The translations under genes were made by a program, and so were the position numbers. The notes beneath the pieces are model-generated. The model saw only the letters and a list, made by a program, of their open reading frames with translations. It had not been told where the DNA came from and searched no databases. DNA of 64,000 nt, taken from positions 1,156,501 through 1,220,500 of the forward strand of contig NZ_JPOF01000003.1 of assembly GCF_000733755.1 (NCBI RefSeq), in the 5' to 3' direction. The stretch comes from Lachnoclostridium phytofermentans. Its GTDB lineage: Bacteria > Bacillota > Clostridia > Lachnospirales > Lachnospiraceae. Of the stretch, positions 57,597-64,000 are shown piece after piece. Numbering within the stretch: the stretch's first letter is position 1; every line of letters begins with the position of its first letter.

Positions 57597-58358
57597 TTAC
57601 GCTTCCTCAAATGTGTTTGAGATAAATACCATCGTCAACATACAGAAAACGTATGTCTGAATAGCTCCTGAGAATACATCAAAGTATCCGTGTAAAGGTG
57701 CTGGCACCAATAATAAGATTGCCTTCGGCAATAATCCATATACCAATCCAAGCATTACCGTTCCTGATAATACATTACCAAACAAACGCAACGACATAGA
57801 AATTGGAGTTGCAATTTCACCGATAATATTTATCGGGGTTAATAGAATTGGTTTAAATAGATTCGTAATGTGTGCAGATTTTTGATACTTAAATCCATTG
57901 TAATGAATTAGTACGAAGGTAACTAATGCTAATGCTAATGTTACACCATAATCTGCAGTTGGTGATCTTAAACCAAATAATCCGGAGATGTTGGCTAACA
58001 GGATAAAGATGAACAAGGTACCGATGTAATTAGAAAACTTCAAACCATGTTTTTCACCCATGTTAGCTTTGGTTAAATTATCAAAGGTTTCCACCAGGTA
58101 CTCAATAGCATTTAAAAACTTGCCAGGTACTTTATAGGGATCTGCTTTTTTAATAAAACGATTCGCAACCACTGCAAAAGCTATAATAACGACCATCACA
58201 ATCAGTAAACTGATATGCGTTGTGGTAATCCATAACTCATGCCCGAATAGCTCATACCGTATCAGACCGTCAACACCAAAGGTTATCTCGTCATTTACCA
58301 CACTGGTTGCTTGTGGGTCTAAAACACCTGAGGAAAGCAAAATGCCTCCTAAACTCAC
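57597..58358 (-). CDS. atpB: ATP synthase F0 a subunit
   Basis: 253 residues, at least five hydrophobic segments. The conserved stator Arg lies in the segment PISMSLRLFGNVLSG, which is diagnostic. The C-terminal helix reads YVFCMLTMVFISNTFEEA. It supplies the ion half-channels next to the c ring. The short N-terminal hydrophilic part before the first helix is normal for Clostridia. Confidence 0.97.
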   Translation of the reverse strand: MSLGGILLSSGVLDPQATSVVNDEITFGVDGLIRYELFGHELWITTTHISLLIVMVVIIAFAVVANRFIKKADPYKVPGKFLNAIEYLVETFDNLTKANMGEKHGLKFSNYIGTLFIFILLANISGLFGLRSPTADYGVTLALALVTFVLIHYNGFKYQKSAHITNLFKPILLTPINIIGEIATPISMSLRLFGNVLSGTVMLGLVYGLLPKAILLLVPAPLHGYFDVFSGAIQTYVFCMLTMVFISNTFEEA

Positions 58359-58378
58359 TTTCTCACCTTCCTTTTCTC

Positions 58379-58768
58379 TTAATTTTTACTAAACAATTTA
58401 TGGGTTAACGGCTGCAAATAGGCCGATAACTTCAAGCTTAAAACACCCAGTACCACGGAAAATACGTTGATACTGTTGATAAAAACTGCAGCAACAAGAA
58501 CTACAATAATTAACAAAAGACGAAAGATAGCATTCCTTTTGGTATAGTTCATTGCGCTCTTTTGATCCATATTTAAAGATTTCTCTATTGTTGTATACAT
58601 GCTAATTGTCATTAGTACTGCTACCAGTATTCCCAAACCAAGCCCAAGATAATAGGCCAGCTTATCCACTTTCATAAATAATCCTGGAATAAAAAATAGG
58701 ATTGCAAATAATGCGATACCAATTAATAATTCTTGAAATGTCTTTTTTCCATCACTCATACCAGGCAA
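58379..58768 (-). CDS. atpI: ATP synthase accessory protein AtpI
   Basis: 129 residues with four predicted helices, directly upstream of atpB with a 20-bp gap. Membrane protein of the ATP synthase subunit I type, thought to help c-ring assembly. The sequence is weakly conserved, so the call rests on length, topology and position. The second small membrane protein upstream is AtpZ-like. Confidence 0.8.
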   Translation of the reverse strand: MPGMSDGKKTFQELLIGIALFAILFFIPGLFMKVDKLAYYLGLGLGILVAVLMTISMYTTIEKSLNMDQKSAMNYTKRNAIFRLLLIIVVLVAAVFINSINVFSVVLGVLSLKLSAYLQPLTHKLFSKN

Positions 58769-58779
58769 CCTCCATTTTA

Positions 58780-59103
58780 CTATGACTTATATTCCGTCTC
58801 TTTTGTTTCGTAAGTTCCTTCTTTTTTCCTTCTCTCGCGCTCCTTTTTCATCTCATCCAAACGACTTAGTTCTGCATCCTCTCTTGCCTTATCTTTTGCA
58901 TAAAACGATTTTGTCATTATATATATGTTGCGAAATGCCGCCATAATACCAAGAACAATACCAATAAGTGTAATATAACTGGTACCAAGCCAATCATCTA
59001 ACTTCCTTCCAACAAAAACGCATAAGAAAATTGGAACAAGCATGCTAATACCAATTTGGCTTACCATTAGTATTCCTTTCACTACACTACTCTTATTCTT
59101 CAT
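58780..59103 (-). CDS. AtpZ/AtpI-family small membrane protein
   Basis: 107 residues. Two transmembrane helices (about 13-33 and 42-62) with the GRKLDDWLGTS loop between them, typical of PF09527. The last 40 residues are highly charged (KERERRKKEG). It is the first cistron of the atp operon, 11 bp before atpI. AtpZ/AtpI proteins are linked to Mg2+ or Ca2+ handling and ring assembly in other Firmicutes. Confidence 0.85.
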   Translation of the reverse strand: MKNKSSVVKGILMVSQIGISMLVPIFLCVFVGRKLDDWLGTSYITLIGIVLGIMAAFRNIYIMTKSFYAKDKAREDAELSRLDEMKKERERRKKEGTYETKETEYKS

Positions 59104-59201
59104 AATATACAGCCTTTACTCCTTAGTTATTCTTTTTATATTGATAAAAGCTCATAAAATTTTTCTATTTTTTCAGCCTAATTTCCTGTATCATGAGTAA
59201 T

Positions 59202-59229
59202 ATTATACCATTTTGTCTAAAAAAGTCCA
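59202..59229 (-). promoter_or_regulatory. Promoter of the ATP synthase operon
   Basis: TGGACT (59229-59224), a 16-bp spacer and TATAAT (59207-59202) on the minus strand, about 100 bp before the first cistron. Confidence 0.65.
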
Positions 59230-59285
59230 CTTTCTTACACTGGAAAAGTATGTTACATTATTCACATATAATTCCATGAATCACA

Positions 59286-59358
59286 AAAGCTGCTATACTA
59301 GCGGTTAATTTACATACTACGTATAATATATGCAAATTCCGTTATTATAACAGCCTTT
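59286..59358 (-). terminator. Possible terminator between rpiB and the atp operon
   Basis: Complementary arms AAAGGCTGTTATA and TATAGCAGCTTT (59358-59346 with 59297-59286, one bulge and G-U pairs) are followed on the minus strand by TTTTG. The stem is long-range and the U-run short, so it is moderate at best. Confidence 0.4.
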
Positions 59359-59365
59359 CATTTTT

Positions 59366-59794
59366 TTAGTTCTCCAACATAGAGATTCTTCTAATATGTC
59401 TCTCATCATTGGAAAATTCAGTGTTTAGAAAGATTTCCACAATCTTTAATGCAAGGCCAGGACCAACTACTCTTCCTCCCATGCATAGTACATTTGCATT
59501 GTTGTGTTGTCTAGTCGCTTCTGCACTAAAGCAATCGTGACATAATGCGGCTCGAACTCCATCTACCTTATTTGCCGCCATGGAGATTCCAATTCCAGTT
59601 CCACAAATCAAAATACCAAACTCACATTCTTTATTTGCAACTGCCATAGCAACCTTTTTCCCAAAAACGGGGTAATCGCAGGATGCCTTAGAATCTGTTC
59701 CAAAATTCTTAAATGGAATTTTCTTCTCCTCTAAGAACGTAATTACTTCCTGCATTAAATCATACCCACCATGATCACATCCAAGTGCTATCAT
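59366..59794 (-). CDS. rpiB: Ribose-5-phosphate isomerase B
   Basis: 142 residues from the ATG at 59794, chosen because GGAGG lies seven bases before it; the upstream ATG is six codons away. The CDHGGYDL motif, the LICGTGIG motif with the active-site Cys, and the anion-binding Arg at NDERHIRRISML are present. It interconverts ribose-5-phosphate and ribulose-5-phosphate. Gene order sua5-ywlE-rpiB-atp is like the Bacillus ywlC-ywlE-ywlF region. Confidence 0.95.
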   Translation of the reverse strand: MIALGCDHGGYDLMQEVITFLEEKKIPFKNFGTDSKASCDYPVFGKKVAMAVANKECEFGILICGTGIGISMAANKVDGVRAALCHDCFSAEATRQHNNANVLCMGGRVVGPGLALKIVEIFLNTEFSNDERHIRRISMLEN

Positions 59795-59986
59795 TGTTTC
59801 TCCTCCATTCAAACTCTTTCGCTTTTTACGGTCTTATGGTATCATAAAACCTCATCCTTGTATATCCTATTTTATCTCTAATCTCACGTATAATTCATAT
59901 TAATTCACAATACCAACCCTATATTTCGAACTTATATACACTCAGTACTTAAAGTATTGACATGGATTTCGCAGGCACATACTTCT

Positions 59987-60016
59987 GTGTGAAAGAAATC
60001 TCTATTTCTTTCACAC
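59987..60016. terminator. Hairpin overlapping the end of the phosphatase gene
   Basis: A 13-bp perfect stem GTGTGAAAGAAAT/ATTTCTTTCACAC with a 4-nt loop. One arm overlaps the last codons of the minus-strand phosphatase gene. No U-run follows. Confidence 0.55.
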
Positions 60017-60466
60017 TTCTCGCAATAACCGATACATTGTTTTCTTTACTAAAAGAGCAAGTTCTTCATAACACCCTTCATAATCAAGAAGTGTACCGCC
60101 ATATGGGTCAACTACATCACCAAACTCTTCTACATACTCTTTTATGCTATATAAATTTTTCTCAATACCATAATCTTGAATGATTTTTAATTTCTGTTTG
60201 TATGTCATGGTTAATACCAGGGTATTCTCTGTAACTTCAATCGCTTTAAATTGCTTTGTTGTATGCTCGGTTGTAGGAATGTCATGATTTTTTAAAACCT
60301 CTTCCGCTTTTGGATTGATTGGCTCCGAAAACAAAACAATTAATCCTCTCGATAGAATTTCAATCCCTTCCTCTTGAATTAAATTTTTTAGAAGTGCTTC
60401 CGCCATTGGACTACGGCAAGTATTCCCTGTACAAACAAAGATTACTCTATCATACTTTCGTGGCAT
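60011..60466 (-). CDS. Low-molecular-weight phosphatase, YwlE-like (protein-arginine phosphatase)
   Basis: 151 residues. P-loop CTGNTCRSPMAE, with nucleophile Cys12 and Arg18. Thr16 stands at the position of Thr11 in Bacillus YwlE, which is the residue that favours phospho-arginine over phospho-tyrosine in that enzyme. The general acid Asp is in DVVDPYGG. The neighbours sua5 and rpiB are those of ywlE in Bacillus. It is thus more likely an arginine phosphatase than a tyrosine phosphatase, but there is no McsB kinase gene in this window. Confidence 0.85.
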   Translation of the reverse strand: MPRKYDRVIFVCTGNTCRSPMAEALLKNLIQEEGIEILSRGLIVLFSEPINPKAEEVLKNHDIPTTEHTTKQFKAIEVTENTLVLTMTYKQKLKIIQDYGIEKNLYSIKEYVEEFGDVVDPYGGTLLDYEGCYEELALLVKKTMYRLLREV

Positions 60467-60510
60467 GATTTATCCCCCTACTTTATTTATCTTTCTTCTA
60501 AACCTATCCT

Positions 60511-61569
60511 CTAATCTATTGTAACAACTTGATATCCTGCTGCCTTTAGTAGACGATTCATAATGGCTTGTCCTAAAGAATTATCATCAAAGCTTTCAGA
60601 AAAGATGTATGCTGCATTACTAGTGTCAAATTCTCTTAGACACTCAAATAAATGCGCTGCTATCGTTTCTTCCTTTTTTCTAGTTCCAATACTTTTTACT
60701 TCTCCATACAAATAATGGTGCTTCGTTTCTTCGGTTGCAAGGATTCCTACATGAAATCCTTCCTCTGTCTTTAGCTTGGCAATTTCATTGATTGCATTAA
60801 TTACCCGATTTGTATCTCCTTCGTATATCGAAAGTTGTCCTTTCGGTGCATAGTGGCGATATTTCATCCCAGGGGCTTTTGCTACCACCGGATCACTCTT
60901 TTCTCTCTTTAATACAGCTTGGTCATACTCTGTTCCCTGAATACATCCATTCAGCATCTCTTTCGTAATAAAACCTGGCCGTAAAATAACTGGAGTTTCT
61001 CCAGTCAGATCCACAATTGTTGACTCCAATCCAATCGTAGAGGAGCCACCATCTATTATCATAGATACACAACCATCCAAATCCTCGATTACATGTTCCG
61101 CCTTTGTAGTACTTGGTCTTCCTGATTTATTTGCACTTGGTGCCGCTATATAAAGACCAGATTCTTCAATCAGTAGCCTTGCAATCGCATCCGATGGCAT
61201 ACGTATCGCTACTGTGTCAAGACCTCCTGTTGTCTCTCTTGGGACCAAATCACTTTTTTTTAATATCATTGTGAGTGGTCCCGGCCAGAAAGCATCAGCT
61301 AACCGATACGCTTCCTCCGGAACCTCCACTGCTAATTCCTTAAGTGCTTCTATATTTGCGATGTGAACGATTAAAGGATTATCAGACGGCCTGCCTTTTG
61401 CTTCGTAAATACGTCTTGCAGCTGTTTTATCAAGGGCATCACCGCCAAGACCGTAAACAGTTTCTGTAGGAAATGCTACCAGTTGCCCTTCTTTTAATAA
61501 TTTTACTGCATCCTTAAAGTCATCTGAGTTTAAATTTTCTCGATCCATTCGCTTTATAATTGTTTTCAC
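60511..61569 (-). CDS. L-threonylcarbamoyladenylate synthase (Sua5/YwlC type)
   Basis: 352 residues. N-terminal YrdC domain (FPTETVYGLGGDA, KGRPSDNPLIVH, APSANKSGRPS), then a linker and a C-terminal Sua5 domain. It makes threonylcarbamoyl-AMP from Thr, bicarbonate and ATP for the t6A modification of tRNA at position 37. The two-domain length is that of the Sua5 subfamily and not of the short TsaC. It lies 44 bp upstream of the ywlE-like gene. Confidence 0.95.
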   Translation of the reverse strand: MKTIIKRMDRENLNSDDFKDAVKLLKEGQLVAFPTETVYGLGGDALDKTAARRIYEAKGRPSDNPLIVHIANIEALKELAVEVPEEAYRLADAFWPGPLTMILKKSDLVPRETTGGLDTVAIRMPSDAIARLLIEESGLYIAAPSANKSGRPSTTKAEHVIEDLDGCVSMIIDGGSSTIGLESTIVDLTGETPVILRPGFITKEMLNGCIQGTEYDQAVLKREKSDPVVAKAPGMKYRHYAPKGQLSIYEGDTNRVINAINEIAKLKTEEGFHVGILATEETKHHYLYGEVKSIGTRKKEETIAAHLFECLREFDTSNAAYIFSESFDDNSLGQAIMNRLLKAAGYQVVTID

Positions 61570-61664
61570 TGTTCTACCTTCTTAGCTCTTTCTGCATATT
61601 CAACTTACCCACTGATTGAATACTGCGTAACTCGGTGTTAAAAAACTTTCTGTTTTTCAACTTA

Positions 61665-62375
61665 TTATTCCATCGTATTTAAGTACCTCATTACACCAAG
61701 ATGAATCGCCCACGCCATTTCCCTTTGATATTCATCCGTAGCCAAAAGCTTCGCCTCTTTTTGATTGGAAAGGAAGCCACACTCAACTATAATGAGCGGA
61801 CAGGTGGACTTCTTTAGCAGGTAATAATCTTTATTTGGTTTTTCCATTCGATGATTACCATCGGTTATTAATTCTTTTAATGTTGCTTGCATCATCTTTG
61901 CAAATTCTTTTCCTTGTTCAGAATCCGTATAATAAAATACTTGGGCACCATAACTTGATTCCTGTGGAAAACTATTTTGGTGAATGCTCACTGCCAAAAC
62001 TGGATTTGCCTCTGCCATCAATTGAACTCGTTTTTTTAAATCTGAAGCTTTTTTGTTAGAGTCACCTTCTGAATAAAGAGCTTCATCTGTGGTTCGTAAC
62101 ATAACAACTTTTAAGTCATTCTGTTCTAATAATTCCTTTAAATGCATCGCAATTGCAAGATTAATATCTTTTTCAAGTGCTCCATTCACTCCAACTTTAC
62201 CAGGATCAAATCCTCCATGACCAGCATCAATTACTACAGTTAACTTATGATCCTCTTTCGACTCCTTAGACCTTGAAAACATATGCTTCATGGTTTCAAT
62301 GCTCTTATCTGAGAGAAGTAGCATCGAGCATAGAACCAAGATTGCAAATACAACATTAAAGTAACGTCTTTTCAT
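61665..62375 (-). CDS. cwlD: N-acetylmuramoyl-L-alanine amidase, CwlD-like
   Basis: 236 residues. An N-terminal hydrophobic segment (~7-24) for export, then an Amidase_3 domain: VVIDAGHGGFDPG with the first Zn ligand, NGALEKDINLAI with the Glu ligand, SIHQNSF with the second His, and IIVECGFLSN with the catalytic Glu. CwlD is needed for muramic-lactam formation in the spore cortex and is found in endospore formers. It is the best indication here of sporulation, though related vegetative amidases exist. Confidence 0.85.
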   Translation of the reverse strand: MKRRYFNVVFAILVLCSMLLLSDKSIETMKHMFSRSKESKEDHKLTVVIDAGHGGFDPGKVGVNGALEKDINLAIAMHLKELLEQNDLKVVMLRTTDEALYSEGDSNKKASDLKKRVQLMAEANPVLAVSIHQNSFPQESSYGAQVFYYTDSEQGKEFAKMMQATLKELITDGNHRMEKPNKDYYLLKKSTCPLIIVECGFLSNQKEAKLLATDEYQREMAWAIHLGVMRYLNTME

Positions 62376-62429
62376 TGCTCTGACCTAGTTTCCTTGCGTT
62401 TCTTTATATCATATGAAACGACAAAGAAT

Positions 62430-64000
62430 CTAATTCACATATTTCTGAATTACATTCCATATGCTCGGTTTCTCAAATCCTAATCTCCAGCTTGCAACAC
62501 CAGCCAAATCAGCTTCAAAGATAAGTTTCATCTTAGCTTCAATGGATTCTTCTTCCTCTAGCCAAATTTTATATTTCGCTCCATCTTTCTCATATTCTGC
62601 ATAGTATTGTCCTGTCGTTTGATCCCAGGTCTTCGTTGCATTATTTGCTTCTAGTGTTTTTTCTGCACTAACCATACTAACTGCCTCAGATGCAAGCGCA
62701 GGATTTCCAAGTTCCGTATATTCCTTCCATAGTCTTGAATAGAATGGAATTCCCATAATCAACTTTTCCTTTGGTACTTGAAGCAACATATCATCAATAG
62801 CTTTTTGTACGAAGCCAATGGAAGCAACAGAACCTGCCTCCTCTGATTTGCTATGGTGCTCATCGTATGCCATAATTACAACATAATCAAGGATAGCCCC
62901 TTGTTCTTGCCTATCATAAAACTTTGAATAAGGTGCAGGAACATAAGTATCAGAAGACAATACTATCTGGTTGCTTCGACACTTTACCGAAAGTTCACGT
63001 AAGAACTGAATGTAATGTGGTCCCGTCTCCACAGTCAAATTCTCAAAATCAATATTAATACCATCGAGGTTGTATTTTATAGCTTCTGCGATCAGCTCAT
63101 TAATCAAACGTTCTCTACTTGAAGTTTTTGATAATACCTCGTACGTGTTAACATTAGGATCAAAATTATCTACTAGCGCCCAAACCTCAAGCCCCATACT
63201 ATGAGCCTTTTCTACATAACTTTCACTTGCCAAAGAAGATAGAGTTCCTTCTACCGAATTAATACGATACCAAGTAGGTGATATTGTCGTAATACCCTTA
63301 GTAGAATCTAATACTTCCCCTAACTTCTTATTTGCCTCCTGATTGGTAACCTGATGCCAAGTTAAATTAATCTTATAGTCTTTTGTTATATTGGTATATA
63401 CAGGTGCTTCAAAGGTACTTGTTACTTTATCATAATAAGAATCGGAAAGATTCTTTTTACGAACGTATCCTCTGATACCTTCTTTCGTCATGACAGTTAA
63501 GAAACCATTTTCTTGGTTTCCTCCATTGTTGATTATTAATACTCGATCCCCTTTGCTTAGCTCCTTTAAAATTGGACTTTTAATCGAGGCTTCTGTTCTT
63601 ACCTGAGTTGCATCCTCTACATCGGCAAACAAGTAATCACCCCATTTGCACTGAATAACAACGATATTCGGATTCTCATATGCTTCATAACGCATATCAG
63701 AGTATACAGAAACAAATGGAAGTGCCACATATACTTCTGTACCTATCGTTTTTACAATTGGATAGTCTGCAGCTACTTTATTTTTATTTACTAAATATTC
63801 TTTCGTTCCTACCTCTGCTTTAATGATTTCTGTTGGTGTTGTATAGATTAATACATTTTCTATCGCATCCCAATAAAATCTCTTATTAAACTTACTTGTA
63901 ATGGTTTCAAAATCCATATATAGAACACCATCCATAAGTTTCGCATTTCTCTCATAGACGATATCATCCATGATTACCATCGCTTCCCCTTCAGGAACTT
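62430..64000 (-). CDS. GH18-type glycosidase with SH3 domain (start beyond window)
   Basis: The frame is open to the window edge, so the N-terminus is missing; the ATG at 63980 is internal because the frame continues upstream (VPEGEAMVIM). Visible parts, in order: a copper amine oxidase N-like/stalk region, an SH3-like domain (ATQVRTEASIKSPILKEL) near the middle, and a GH18 barrel. The barrel has the catalytic motif DGINIDFENL, the equivalent of DxxDxDxE with the acid Glu, then YVVIMAYDEHH. This pattern is that of YaaH/YdhD-type spore or cell-wall glycosidases. It lies 54 bp upstream of cwlD, supporting a link to cortex or wall turnover. Confidence 0.85.
   Translation of the reverse strand, partial: VPEGEAMVIMDDIVYERNAKLMDGVLYMDFETITSKFNKRFYWDAIENVLIYTTPTEIIKAEVGTKEYLVNKNKVAADYPIVKTIGTEVYVALPFVSVYSDMRYEAYENPNIVVIQCKWGDYLFADVEDATQVRTEASIKSPILKELSKGDRVLIINNGGNQENGFLTVMTKEGIRGYVRKKNLSDSYYDKVTSTFEAPVYTNITKDYKINLTWHQVTNQEANKKLGEVLDSTKGITTISPTWYRINSVEGTLSSLASESYVEKAHSMGLEVWALVDNFDPNVNTYEVLSKTSSRERLINELIAEAIKYNLDGINIDFENLTVETGPHYIQFLRELSVKCRSNQIVLSSDTYVPAPYSKFYDRQEQGAILDYVVIMAYDEHHSKSEEAGSVASIGFVQKAIDDMLLQVPKEKLIMGIPFYSRLWKEYTELGNPALASEAVSMVSAEKTLEANNATKTWDQTTGQYYAEYEKDGAKYKIWLEEEESIEAKMKLIFEADLAGVASWRLGFEKPSIWNVIQKYVN

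Noticed and set aside
62974-62980. Spo0A-box heptamer TTCGACA
   Set aside because: It lies inside the GH18 coding sequence and is likely chance.

Overview
The window (about 36% G+C by eye) is chromosomal DNA from an anaerobic, spore-forming, low-GC Firmicute of the Clostridia, most like a plant- or polysaccharide-degrading Lachnospiraceae (Lachnoclostridium phytofermentans type). This is inferred from the Firmicute-style atp locus followed by ywmB, the sua5/ywlE/rpiB block upstream of it, cwlD and a DUF6514 gene, perfect Spo0A-box heptamers, a NiaR repressor, and a Gram-positive polysaccharide locus with a CUT1 transporter and YesM/YesN-type two-component system. No phage, IS element, CRISPR array, integrase or rRNA was seen.

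Layout. 1-3.8 kb: MoxR ATPase, DUF58 protein and the N-terminal half of a transglutaminase-like membrane protein, one minus-strand operon. 4-6.6 kb: an amidohydrolase and a pyridoxamine-kinase-like protein, converging on a shared hairpin. 6.7-23.4 kb: a locus for an acidic, uronate-containing polysaccharide: GH88, solute-binding lipoprotein, two permeases, sensor kinase and response regulator, a chemoreceptor, a heparinase II/III-type lyase and a secreted PL8 lyase, with a divergent AraC regulator. The PL8 and GH88 catalytic residues fall at exactly the family spacing. 23.5-25.6 kb: a second chemoreceptor whose promoter is preceded by about nine units of a 20-bp T-tract repeat.

25.7-30.3 kb: two tRNA-Leu genes (anticodons AAG and CAG). 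The 3' end and terminator of a third tRNA-Leu unit survive as a remnant. Between the remnant and tRNA-Leu(AAG) lies a methyltransferase gene with a consensus promoter and a 240-nt leader ending in a terminator hairpin; this is the best candidate for something undescribed. Also here are an Ig-repeat secreted protein and a small membrane protein. 30.6-32.6 kb: a LuxR-type regulator split by a frameshift, then a DUF6514 gene behind paired Spo0A boxes.

32.8-50.5 kb: housekeeping and assorted genes: dtd, deoB, a PAP2-like phosphatase, an operon of methyltransferase, 845-residue exported protein and glycosyltransferase, a soluble histidine kinase, HIT protein, murG, TSCPD protein, mtnN with a structured leader, niaR, an EIIC-like permease, a YfcE-type phosphodiesterase, a GDPD and an acyltransferase. 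50.8-59.2 kb: the full F-type ATP synthase operon (atpZ, I, B, E, F, H, A, G, D, C, then ywmB). Its c subunit carries the complete Na+-ligand set, so the enzyme is probably sodium-coupled. 59.3-64 kb: rpiB, ywlE-like phosphatase, sua5, cwlD and the C-terminal part of a GH18 protein, all minus strand.

In the polysaccharide locus the parts fit one pathway. Extracellular PL8 would cleave the polymer to unsaturated oligosaccharides, and the ABC importer would bring them in. The heparinase-like enzyme and GH88, both without signal peptides, would finish them inside. The two-component system and AraC regulator would control expression, and the embedded chemoreceptor may sense the substrate. Where start codons were ambiguous, the start with a well-placed ribosome binding site was chosen and this is stated in the entry.
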